Shown here: piece after piece, positions 23,476 through 33,556 of the stretch
How the letters are laid out: each line of letters opens with the position of its first letter
Numbering within the stretch: the stretch's first letter is position 1
Assembly (NCBI GenBank): GCA_964030785.1
Contig: OZ034968.1
Coordinates: forward strand, 35,357,186 to 35,421,185
DNA from: Siderastrea siderea
Lineage: Eukaryota > Cnidaria > Anthozoa > Scleractinia > Rhizangiidae
Length of the DNA: 64,000 bases
Reading direction: 5' to 3'
Notes under the pieces: generated by a model
What the model was told of the DNA's origin: nothing
The model's database searches: none
The model's input: only the letters and a program-made list of their open reading frames with translations
Translations under genes and position numbers: made by a program

Positions 23476-23630
23476 GACAAACAATCAAACAAACACAAAA
23501 CGACTTATTTGGGACAAGGAACAAAGTATCTTTAAAAAGATCTCAATGAACTGCTGTGTTACAGAAATTGTCTAAAATATTGTGTTTCACCCCGCTTCAC
23601 TAAACGAGATTTAAGAAGGAATACAAACAG

Positions 23631-23767
23631 TAGCCTGCGTAACAGGCGCGGAAAGGGGAGGGAAAAGGGAGGAAATTATTCGCGAGCGCGGAGCGCGAGA
23701 GGAAGGGAGAGGGCGCGAATAGTTTCTCTCCTTTACCCTCCCCTATCCGCGCCTGCCACGTAGGCTA
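23631..23767. mobile_element. GC-rich MITE with TAGCCTGCG ends
   Basis: TAGCCTGCGTAACAGGCGCGG at the left mirrors CCGCGCCTGCCACGTAGGCTA at the right, with a purine-rich arm and a pyrimidine-rich arm around CGCGAGCGCGGAGCGCGA. No clear target duplication was found. Confidence 0.7.
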
Positions 23768-24439
23768 TACCAATAGAGATAAATTAACTTACAACATATA
23801 TGATTTGTCTGTCAGGTGTGCCGCGATTACTGCAATCCCCAGTCGTAAAAGTGGTCAACAAAACCGAAGATAAATGTGATCGTTCGTTGCTTTGTATTCT
23901 GATCAAGATCAATTTATCACACGTATCTTGTCGTTTCGTTCGCCGCACAACTTTTCTTCGGAACGTAATAATCAGTATATATTTTCACGTTAACTTTTCA
24001 TATTTCCCCCAGTTTTATGTAAATAGCCAGAGGGCAATTAAACTCGTCACTGTAGCAAATTTTAGCAATCCAATGGATATTATAAAAGAAATGTGGACAG
24101 CTAACAACATTACAGAATCATTTTCAAGTTCCATTTGCAGAAAAGGCATTAAAATTACATCACGCGAAGAATAATATTCTTTAACAATTGCTTTCTGTAA
24201 ACTCAATCTAGTGTGAAATTCAACAATATGCGTTTTATCACGTAAATAAATCTTTAGATCATGCAGTGTCGATGTGAATGTCTGTGTTTCTGTTGGAATT
24301 AATATATTGTGCAAAACATCCGCGAAATTCGGCAGACAGGAACGTTTTGTTTTGCTAGCTTTCTGTTTGTCTGTGCAACGATGAGCACAAGTTGGATAAT
24401 GCGTCCAGGGAACCTTCGTCTTCTGTGCGTTTTGAACGA

Positions 24440-26000
24440 GCCACTAAAATTGAACCCGTTTTTACACCAGACGAACCACGACAAACTCGACAAACTCGTA
24501 GTAATAGTCTTAAGCGTCTCTAAAATTAGCTACTTTAATTGTTAATTACTTAACGTGCGGATAAAGGGTCCGCCAAACTTTCCATATGAACGGGTCGCTG
24601 GTTGTTATTTTAGCAGGGTCTTCGTGCGCGTTGTTTCCTTGTATGGTGGATTTCTGCTGTCGTGGCATTTTATGTTCTTACGGACGTATACTTAACTGAC
24701 TTTGAGTGCGTAAGTAAAATGGGAGACGATCGGTACACATAACAGGTGGAACTCACCAGGCGACGTAAATCAGGAACGCAAGTACGAGTTCAAAACATTT
24801 TGACCCCCGTACTTATGTCAGGCCTTGGTCAACCATTCAACATTATTCAAAATCCTCCAGCATCATTCAGCAGAATGTCCAAACGCGTTTAACTTCCCGA
24901 ATTCAACAGTTAAGCAATAGCAGACTTTTTCCGTGTTTGTTATGCAAACCCTTATTCTTCTTACACGATGACTCGAGATGTCCACAACTGGGGGATTGTT
25001 GTGGCGCCCGCAACAACACGGGCATCCCTTAAAAGCAAGCGGTCCACCCGAGGGCAGCCTAGAATCTCTTGAAGAGCTTAGAGCTGGACTTGACTCTGGT
25101 CAGGCATCTGGACCTGACTCTGGTGTGGTAACCTGTCCTCGCCAGTCGAGAAGATATCCAGCTAAAATGCTGAATGACCTGGACTTCGCTGATGACATCG
25201 CCCTCCTAGAATCCTCAATGTCACGGGCCCAGTCCCAGCTCACCAGAACTGCTGATGCCGCTGCAGACCTTGGTTTTGTTATCAGTACACCCAAAACAGA
25301 GCTTATGACCATTAACTGTCATCCGCAGCCTCCACTGCAAGTGTATGAAAAACCCATAAAGCATGTGTCCCACTTCAAATACCTTGGTTCCATGATGGCA
25401 TCCAGCGCCAGTGACCTGAAGAGACGGAAAGCTTTTGCCTGGACAGCATTTTGGAAATTAGAGCGCCTATGGAAAAGCCGCCCTCCATACCTATCTCCAC
25501 AAAGGTGAAGCAGTTCAACACAACCTGTATTACAGTATTACTGTATGCCTGCGAGTCATGGGTCATCTCTAAGGACATGGAGAACAAAATCAATTCTTTT
25601 GGCACGTCCTACTATCGAATCATGTTGGATATCAGGCGAATCGACAGGGTACCAAATGCTACCATCTACAGCCTCACGGAAACAGCTCCCCTTATTGAAA
25701 CAGTCAGGCTCCGGTAACTGAGGTTCCTCGGTCACGTGCTCCGCTTGCCTGAAAATGAGCCTGTCAGAGAATTTGCAATGTATGTTCCTACTCATGGGAG
25801 GAGGAAACCCAGAAGACAGCGACCCTTGTTCACCAATTATATTCACTGTCTTCTGGGGGATCCTGATAGCCTGCTAAATGATAATCAGCTGTTGGAAATG
25901 GCCCAAGACCACCATCGCTGGAGGAAACTTGTGGTCGACTGCTCTGCAGCCAAATGATGATGATGATGATGATGGTCTGGGCTGACAATGTGAACATTTT
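24440..26000 (+). repeat. Dispersed repeat copy matching 2350-4300
   Basis: Segments at 24440-24920 and around the reverse-transcriptase relic match 2350-2960 and 3810-4340 in order (for example CATATGAACGG at 2519 and 24584, and TCCAAACGCGTTTAACTTCC at 3869 and 24875). Similarity is lower than between the CEP290 blocks, so this pairing is older. It is most simply two copies of one transposon family. Confidence 0.65.
24978..25972 (+). pseudogene. Non-LTR retrotransposon reverse transcriptase, 3' fragment
   Basis: The frame at 24978-25508 has the reverse-transcriptase catalytic box LDFADDIALLE, followed by PKTELMTINC and HFKYLGSMM. The continuation VLLYACESWVISKDMENK and FLGHVLRLP (25451-25957) is the thumb and C-terminal region. 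It is broken by a frameshift near 25450-25500 and a TAA near 25716, so it is dead. It ends in a short (ATG)n tail at 25956-25974, typical of non-LTR 3' ends. The 5' part of the element is missing. Confidence 0.85.
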
Positions 26001-27060
26001 CCAGGGTTAATTTGGAACTACTTAAGTTGTTCCTTAACTACCATGAAAATCTCTTTCTTGTTTAATAATTAAAAATTGCATGAATGAACGGTTTTCGCCA
26101 GAATCGTTCATCGCGACAATGTGCATGTATCCCGATGGTACATGACTTTTGAGGAAATCTCTTCATCTGTTTTCCCTATGTCGAGTGAGGTATCGAAAAC
26201 AACAAATAAATCTTATTATTCAGAGTTTATTTTTACTTTACTTGCGTACAGTATGGAAAATAAACTAATTATCAGAATACTTTAGCTAAGAAGAAAAAGA
26301 AGCGCCGTGTCAGTTATAAAGTTAAAATACCCCAATTCTATCTCTTTTGTTTTCTAAACATTCGTAGACTGAAGGGGACTGACCCATCAATTTGTAAAAG
26401 ATAAATAAAACTACTCCGTAACTCTTCCCTAAAATCTGGTCTAGATTTATTCTTTCGAGTCGCCATTAGTGAAATTAATACGTTGTGGTTTTCCTAGCTG
26501 TAGTACTTACGCCCTTATCTCCTTTCCTTTGACAACACAATGGACAGACCGTTAGTTACTTATCAATACTAGCGATAGATTTGATAGTATTTATTAAACA
26601 GAGGACCACTTAACTTTTGTAACACGTTACCCTTTCGTTCACTGTGAGCGCAAAAATGGAAACAAGGCACCCCTTATGGGCGGAGCCTACCCTGTTGTTT
26701 ATGTCTCCTCAAATTGCATGGTTTCATCTGAATTTTCGTTTTGTCTGCTTGTAATTCGTGGCAAAGAGATTTAAAAGTGAACTAGCTTTCTGTCAAAGAA
26801 GTCTTTTATTACTTTTTTGTACTGTTTGGGGAAGATAAGCCCGTAATATTGCGATTCGAATTTAGGTTATTTGCCAATTTCCGGTCAAAAGCTCGCAATT
26901 ACTACAAACCAAAGAGAAGCCACTAAATTCTACATTTTTTGTTTCATATTAATTGTAGCCACAAAGAAGTCGCAAAGGAGATGATTTTGCACTATTATGA
27001 TATAGTATTCAAATGGTGGAAATAAAGATTATTTAAGTTTAGTATAAAAGGATAGCGTTC
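26000..27060. other. No gene recognised
   Basis: AT-rich non-coding sequence. About 26210-26260 is an inverted match to 5615-5660. No coding frame, hairpin or tandem repeat of note was found. Confidence 0.4.
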
Positions 27061-27099
27061 TTCGCGTGCTCTGATTGGCTACTCAAATTCGGGATTGTA

Positions 27100-27185
27100 T
27101 TGTATTGGATCGTATCGTATCGTATCGCATCGCATCGTGTCGTATCGTATCGTGTCGTATCGTATCGTATCGTATCGTATCGTAA
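27100..27185. repeat. (CGTAT)n microsatellite
   Basis: Imperfect CGTAT/CGCAT pentamers. The same pentamer resumes at about 27447-27480 after the SINE, so the SINE split one array. Confidence 0.9.
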
Positions 27186-27446
27186 GGAAGCAGCATTAGG
27201 GCGCTGGATTTCAACTCGGTCGCCCCGGGTTCAAATCCCGCTCTGGCCACCACTGGAGTTGTTTCTCGGTAGTCCGAGTTCAACTCCTCGGCTGTGTTTG
27301 TAGATAGCCAACAGGTCTGCCCCCGGCTAGTTGGGATTCTTACTTGTTATTTTCAGTTTACCATTTCTTTCATAGTAGGGCCTAGATGAAAATTACTTCT
27401 GTAATTCTAGTTACCCTGTTAAAATTAAGTGTTAAATTAAATTAAG
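27186..27446 (+). mobile_element. tRNA-derived SINE in a pentamer microsatellite
   Basis: The head contains AGGGCGCTGGATTTCAACTC and a good B box (GGGTTCAAATCCC) followed by CTCTGGCCACCA, like the 3' half of a tRNA ending in CCA. A non-tRNA body of about 180 bp follows. The A-box part is degraded, so it is not a functional tRNA. Confidence 0.65.
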
Positions 27447-28393
27447 TGTATCGTATAGTATCGTATCGTATTGTATTGTAAGATTGGCTAAGAAACAAAA
27501 TATTTTCATTTGTTGGGTCAAGAGATGAAGTTAACAGTCAGGGTTGGCCATGGACATCTTATCGAAACTGTGAAAACCCCAGGACCATTAAGATCACCAT
27601 AATTGACGGGTTACGAGGTACTGTAGACAAATCACTTTAATTTTTTTTTAACTTTTTAACTTTGGTCTAAGCTTGTAAGTGAATCGCTTCTTTATTTATG
27701 GTCTATCATCGTGTAAATAAAATATTACGTTTTGTGACGTCGACTGTTTTAGTCGATTAAAAAGCGTGTTAAGTTTCGACCAGTCGCGAAATATTAAAAA
27801 AAAATTGTTTAATCTCCCTAACTACTTTTGGAGAATCCTGTTTGATTCGGTTTTTTCCGTCAAACGCTTTATTTCATAACATCTCTCGTAGAGGACTGTT
27901 TCGCGTAAGCCACCACAACTCCTAACTGAGGGAGGTCGTACCTCCTAACTGAATAGTGAAAACGACTCTGAACTACTGCGTCATTTTTTTAGTAAGCTTT
28001 TAATATCAAATTTGCGCGCACGTGAACGCCAGTTTTAACCGTTTGGCCACCCAACGCAAGTCGATACAATTTGACTTCAGCATTGTTGTCCGTTTGGTAC
28101 AGGCACGCGCAAGGCTGCTCTGAAACTCGGGCAAACAACCACCTAAAGTTTCTTTATTTGGAACGCAGTATGTTAAATTTACAACTTAACAAACTTTGAA
28201 TACAGTAATGTGAAATTTTATCGTTTCCTTGTAAAAATAATTTAAGGGTACTGCCCGTCCAGGCATTTCTTAAAATAAGAACTTACAACGTTTTGGAGTG
28301 TCAAACTGAAACAAACTGACGAAAGTATTTCTTACAATGGTTACACTATTATTTCTAATTCTCTCGATGTTTTCAGTTTTCATTAAAATTCCT

Positions 28394-31300
28394 TCAATGG
28401 AAAATATGCACACAGTGTTTTACTGTATCAGTAACAAACAGGTGGCCATTGTTTGACACACCAACAGACCAAGGAGCCTTAAGCCCATTGTATTCACCCT
28501 CTATTGAGTTTACAAATTTACCATCAATGGTGAAAATTTGTAGCCTGCTGTTACCACGGTCGCACACCACCAGGTTTGCAAACATGTCAAAGCAAATACC
28601 AGCAGGAAAGCTCAGCTGCCCGTCACCAGACCCGGATGTCCCAATACCATAGAGAAACACTCCATCCTTGCTGAATATCTTCACATTATTTGTCCTGGGA
28701 TAGGAAACAACAAACCTATCCTGGTGACAAACAGCGTAATATGGACAGTGACGGTCTGGATCACTGATGGTGAGTAACAACTTTGAACCGTCAGGAGTGA
28801 GAACCTTGACTGTATTGTCACCTCTGTCACACACCACCATGCGTCCATCACGTGCGATAGTCAAGCGGTATGGTTCCTTCAGGTGTTTGTTGGTGATGTT
28901 TTTGACAAATTTACCACTTTCATCAAAACGAAAAATCTTGCAAGAAGCAATGACTATTAAGTCACTAGACCTGGTAAATGCCACTGAAGTGGGTTCAATT
29001 AGTTCTTTAGCGCTTATCGTTTCGAAATATTTTCCTTCTGAACTAAATAGTTGCACCCTATTGTTATCAATATCAGCTACTGCAATGTCCCCTGTCGTGT
29101 TATCTATTGTAATGTCATAGGGCCCATTAAACTGTGACCCAAAAGCTAACAAAGGTTTGTAACGATGTGGGGACACATGAACCCGCCATGGACTACCAGT
29201 CAGCGGCTCACCGTTAACTTCAATCACCATGATATGTGTTCCAACACAATCTGGTGTGTAGCTGACCTTATATCCACCATCGATTTCGCATGTTATCTTG
29301 TGTTTCAGTTCCTCTCCAGATCGGGTCTCTACTTTCACAATAATCTGATCATCTTCATGATAACACTGCTTTCCATTGGAGTCTTTCGTTCTAATTTCAA
29401 ACGTAGCTTCACTTCCGACGTCTGCTTCCCGCAAGCCTCTTCCTTTTGCCACTGACTGCAAAGGATCAGTGTTACTGATAACAACTCGACCCAGAACTGC
29501 GTGTTTCATACTCTCAACAAGTGCTTCATTTATCTCGTACCTGGCGTGCAATGCTGTATGCAGTGGTTTATGTATATTACCTTTCTCCGCAGTTAAGAGA
29601 CCTCTGCACCATTCAATGAGAGTCTGATGCACTTGCAGAATTTCAACGCTTTGGTTTCTTTGCAAGATGGCCTCACAATATTCCACAGATGTTTGTAACT
29701 GGTTGATAGAAGACTGAAAGTGTTCCAGTTGTGTTGCGTGACCTCTCTTCTCTGTTTGATCAATGACATCTAAACTGGTAAGCGTGGTTGTTTCATGCTC
29801 CTTTAAAACTCGCATTAGTTCTTCTACAGATGTCATTAGTTTATTTCGAGCCATAGCAATCTTCTCTCTGCTTTTCCTAAATAACTCTTTTGACCTTTCA
29901 AGGTTCATCTGAATATCAGAAATTCCTCTCTTCATCTCTTCTGTAATCTCCTGTACATTGACTTTGTGATCTTTGGCGGCTTGGTCGATATCCACCTTGG
30001 TGTGGTGATTGTGACGTGTCTGCTCACATTTGTCACAAGTGCAGACTTTGCACTGTACACAGAAGGACTTCAGAAGGTCATTCTCGTGATGTTTCTCTTT
30101 GCACACCAAAGGGCTATCCAAGAACATCTCTAAGCTCAAACTTTTACCTTAAGAAAGGAACAAATAAAATAGGGTAATTAAAGGGTCATTTCGGTGATAG
30201 TTCTTGCTAGTTTATTCACAGGTACCAAAGGATTAAAGGGAGGGTTTCACGGTCGGGCGCATAAGCAAGATAGGGCGTAAACTAATTGAATTCTATTGTC
30301 TATGAACCAATTGGAAGCGAGTAGACAACTCGTTTGTTTTTCCAGAATAAATTCTTCGGGTCGAACAATAAAATCGATGGCAATTGCTGATTTCCGAATT
30401 TTTGGTGTAAATCGGTTGAAATCTTACGTGATATTTGGTTAACCGTCCTTCTTCTTGCACAGTTTATAGTCTTTGATTATTGAAGTACATATGATTTTTT
30501 TGACCGAAAACGTTGGTAAGAGTGAAAAAGACATTTCGATGCATGACGTCGGATCATAGAAATGGCATTCTAATAAAAAAAATCTCACCTTTACTACCAC
30601 GTTTTCGCGACTGACCGTGAAAGTTTCAAAGGTAAATCTTCCGCACGAGTTCCATATTAAGCTTCCGATTGTTTCAGAAACAATGGAGATGAATGGGTTA
30701 GCGTTATAGGTTGCACATGCGCCGAACCGTGAAACTATCCCTTTAATAACTGAACTGGAAAGGCGGGGAATACAAATCTACAGTGCCGGGGACTAGAGCC
30801 CCAAGATCAACATGCAAATTCTTATCTCTGTTATCCATTTAAGTCTCACTAGTTAACAGAATTGTTTCATAGGAGGAGAATTTGAAATTCACCAAAATGC
30901 AGTCAAGATCACTAAATAATTTTCCTTATTCTCGTGAAGATACATTTTAATGAGAAACGACATGTTGATCACTAGCTTGCTTGCTGGATGCATGCTGTTA
31001 TGCTGACGCAGTTGCTAATTGTTATTTAAAAAATACACACGTCAAAGTCAACGTTCTCTTTGTGTAAACTTTGTCCTTGTGTAAAGGATTTCCTCATAGA
31101 AACTGTATTTCACACAAACTCTAGCTACCTCAATAGGTAGATAAACTGTTGGAGGGATTTTCAAAGATGTGTAAGCCGGCGAATGAATTATGAATTTGAC
31201 CACGTCATCAATTACACAGTGGTTTGGCAGTATATATTCTGGCTTTAAACATAAATATAACTGTTGATTGAATTTAATCTAATAATGCTGGCGAGAAGAA

Positions 31301-33469
31301 AGAAGCGCATTGTTACGAGTTTCGTTAAAGGAGTGGTTCGTTTGTAGACGGAACGCAGGGTTGTCGGTTACAGCAACAAGCAGATTTATTCCAAGATGAA
31401 AGTAATCTTTACAGCTTACAGCACTACTGCTATGTCACACAGACTCTTCTAACACAGCACACAGCTCGACACACAGCCACTTCACTAGGTTCAGCACACA
31501 GCTCGCACAACAACTTCTCAAAACTCTCTTTTTGTAGACTGACACGCTCTTACTTTTATACATATCACAACAAGTTCTAGAATAATAATAATAATAATAA
31601 TAATAATAACTTCTAGAAACTTCTACGAAATCTATTTTTAGTAACATGACATTATTACTTACTATTTAAAGAAATCACATAATCATTTCAATGACTAAGC
31701 ACTTTATAACGTCCTAGAGAGTTCTATGGAATGTTCTGAAAGGTTCTGAGTAATACTAGACAATTTTCGTAACACGCATGTACCCCCCCGGGGGGTACTC
31801 CCTTATATACGCTATATAGGTATGTGCCGCCCGATAGGGTAGGGTTTTTGAGGTGCTCAGTCCTCAAATAGGGTATCCTTTTTGGTATTTTTTGGTATTG
31901 TGATCCTTAGATGTTCCTTAGATAGGGTAACTAAATTGCAGTATCCACCTCAAAGCGCAAAACGAAAAAGATATGGTCTGTTAAAGCTGTACGACACGCC
32001 CGAATACACGTTATAAAGTTTAACAAAGCGATTTTAAAAGGACGTTTACAATTTGTGTTGCTGTACGTGGGCCTTTAAAAGGGTATCAATTCTCGATTTT
32101 CTACCCTTAAATAGGGTCAGGGTTTGAGATCCTTGGTGGCACACACCTATCCTAAATTGACGGGAGTACCCCCCCCCCCCCCCCGGGGGGCATGTACCCC
32201 GTTCTGCTGCTGTAAAAATTGCGAGAGCACTGAAACAACGAAAATTGAAAACTGAGCCCATGCACTGCCCAGAATAGCGACAAAAAAACCATGTGACTCG
32301 CACCCCTGACTCCAGTTTTCTGCACACCACTAGGTCACTGTGCTGGTAAGAACACTTTGCTTAAGGTGAGTCTTCTGCCACCTGTGTTTGTGTAACCTCA
32401 GTTTTGTCAGTAAAACAGTTTTTAATGTTTCGCAAGTCATTAAATATAATCAGCACTGGGGAAATGTGACAAAGATTGTTGGCGTCATGTTAACCTCGAA
32501 TTTCAAATTGAGTACAGATCACAACTCACCCTCATCGCATGTTTCCTTCTTAGAAGTCACAGCTGATGTCACAAGATCATCAAGCTTTTTCGTAAGGTTT
32601 TTTACGTCAATGTCAATGAGGTTTTTTATTTCTTTCAACTCGTCTTTTATGTTGTCCTCATCGTTTTTCCACTGCCGAAGAAGCTCTTTGTAATGTTCCT
32701 CCACGTCAGGGTCCATGCATTCTGTCTTAAGATTGTCAATAGCTGCCCTGTAGGCAACTCCCCCCATCCGCACGAGAGCGTCCCGGATCTCACACCAATA
32801 TCTGTTAAACGTTGCATCGTCAACAGAAGCTTGCTCGGCATGAGCGAAGACTGTGTTTCTAAAGTACTTGACTCTAGCGATATCTGCTTCAAGACTCACT
32901 TCTGTTGCTACAGGAAGGGCATCCCAGCCAGTTGCGGGGGCAGCTAAGCCACAAAGATTTCGCAACAAGACCATCAGCAGAGTGATGTCAAAAGATGCAC
33001 TTGAAACGGAAGAGGAGATCACGGGGAAGAGCTTCCCCCACTGTGTCGGGTTGATTATCTTTCGTGCTCTCAGGGGCTGCAAAATAGCTTTATTCGTTGC
33101 CAAGACTGCTTTCAGATTAGCCGGTGAGTGGATGTTATTGAATGTGTCTCTGAGGGCCTGTGTTCCAATGTCCACCAGGAGACGACACAACCGCGCATAA
33201 TTTGTCGTCTCCTTGGTGGATGAGACTGTTGGTACTGCACCAGCCATGGAGAGAAACTGCGTCTTGTTCAACCTACAAGAGTTTTCGTTCATTAAATTTG
33301 GATGGTTGCTTGGAGCGGGGATAGCAGGCTGGGAACGTGACCACTGCTTACAGGTAATAATGTCACTTTGAAACATTGTAGCTAAAGTTGCTCGTGTTAA
33401 AGACTCTCTGTCGACTGCCATGCAATGCGCGCGTTTGTTTATGTTTTGATTCCTTTGGAGAGAGAACAT
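28394..33469 (-). CDS. HEPN(DZIP3-type)-B-box-coiled-coil-filamin-NHL protein, two exons
   Basis: Predicted 897 residues from exons 33469-32530 and 30147-28394 (stop TGA). The donor GAGG|GTGAGT (phase 1) and the acceptor TTCCTTTCTTAAG|GTAAAAG join in frame. Exon 1 matches the HEPN domain of DZIP3/hRUL138-like proteins (about residues 145-240), with WDALPVATEVSLEADIARVK followed by the HEPN motif RNTVFAH at about 204-210. A charged helix precedes the donor. Exon 2 has a B-box (C/H pattern, about 329-367), a long coiled coil (about 370-520), a filamin/ABP280 repeat (about 556-638, ending GSPWRVHV) and six NHL repeats (about 646-897, with VVCDRGD/N-type turns). No RING was seen. NHL-TRIM proteins bind RNA or protein, and HEPN domains with R-x4-6-H are often RNases, so an RNA-directed or innate-immune role is inferred. 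The start was chosen as the first in-frame ATG with A at -3; ATG 33421 is an alternative. Two separate genes remain possible. Confidence 0.72.
31553..31560 (-). promoter_or_regulatory. TATA box of the solo LTR
   Basis: TATAAAAG on the minus strand, downstream of the HSE-like motifs and about 170 bp upstream of AATAAA. It is placed as expected for an LTR U3 promoter and would fire toward the B-box/NHL exon. Confidence 0.5.
31575..31624 (-). promoter_or_regulatory. Heat-shock-element-like motifs in the solo LTR
   Basis: On the minus strand AGAAGTTTCTAGAAG (31610-31624) is three contiguous alternating nGAAn/nTTCn pentamers, the HSF-binding consensus. A second TTCTAGAA lies at 31575-31582, about 15 bp before the TATAAAAG at 31560-31553. 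Weaker GAA/TTC clusters occur at about 31720-31750. HSF binding is inferred from the pattern only. Confidence 0.55.
31781..32192. mobile_element. MITE with GGGGGTACTCCC ends
   Basis: Termini CCCGGGGGGTACTCCC and GGGAGTACCCCC plus long C/G runs flank about 400 bp, with CATGTACCCC beside both ends. The internal text (TATAGGTATGTGCCGCCCGATAGGGTA) is of a kind I associate with common coral repeats. It abuts the solo LTR directly, inside the HEPN/TRIM-NHL intron. Confidence 0.6.
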
Positions 33470-33556
33470 TGTGTTAAAATGGCTAGATTTGAGCCCTTTA
33501 GCAGCCAAGAAAGGAAATGAAGGTGTTGACTTCGTTAGGTGTACACGTTTTGTCAC

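Larger units (their letters stand above)
31311..31774 (-). mobile_element. Solo LTR with 5-bp target duplication
   Basis: A 464-bp element starts TGTTACGA and ends TCGTAACA, flanked on both sides by CGCAT (31306-31310 and 31775-31779). On the minus strand it has HSE-like motifs, a TATAAAAG box (31553-31560) and an AATAAA (31385-31390), in U3-R-U5 order. No internal retrotransposon sequence remains, so it is a solo LTR left by recombination. It lies in the intron of the HEPN/TRIM-NHL gene in the same orientation. It also contains an (ATA)n tract at about 31581-31608. Confidence 0.85.

Noticed and set aside
2350..26000. Extending the CEP290 segmental duplication to include 2350-4300 and 24440-26000
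   Set aside because: Their spacing would suit a larger tandem duplication, but their similarity is clearly lower than that of the CEP290 blocks and they carry retrotransposon sequence, so independent copies of a mobile element are more likely.
33469..33556. Upstream extension of the HEPN frame to a GTG
   Set aside because: GTG is not a usual eukaryotic start; the first in-frame ATG with A at -3 was preferred.
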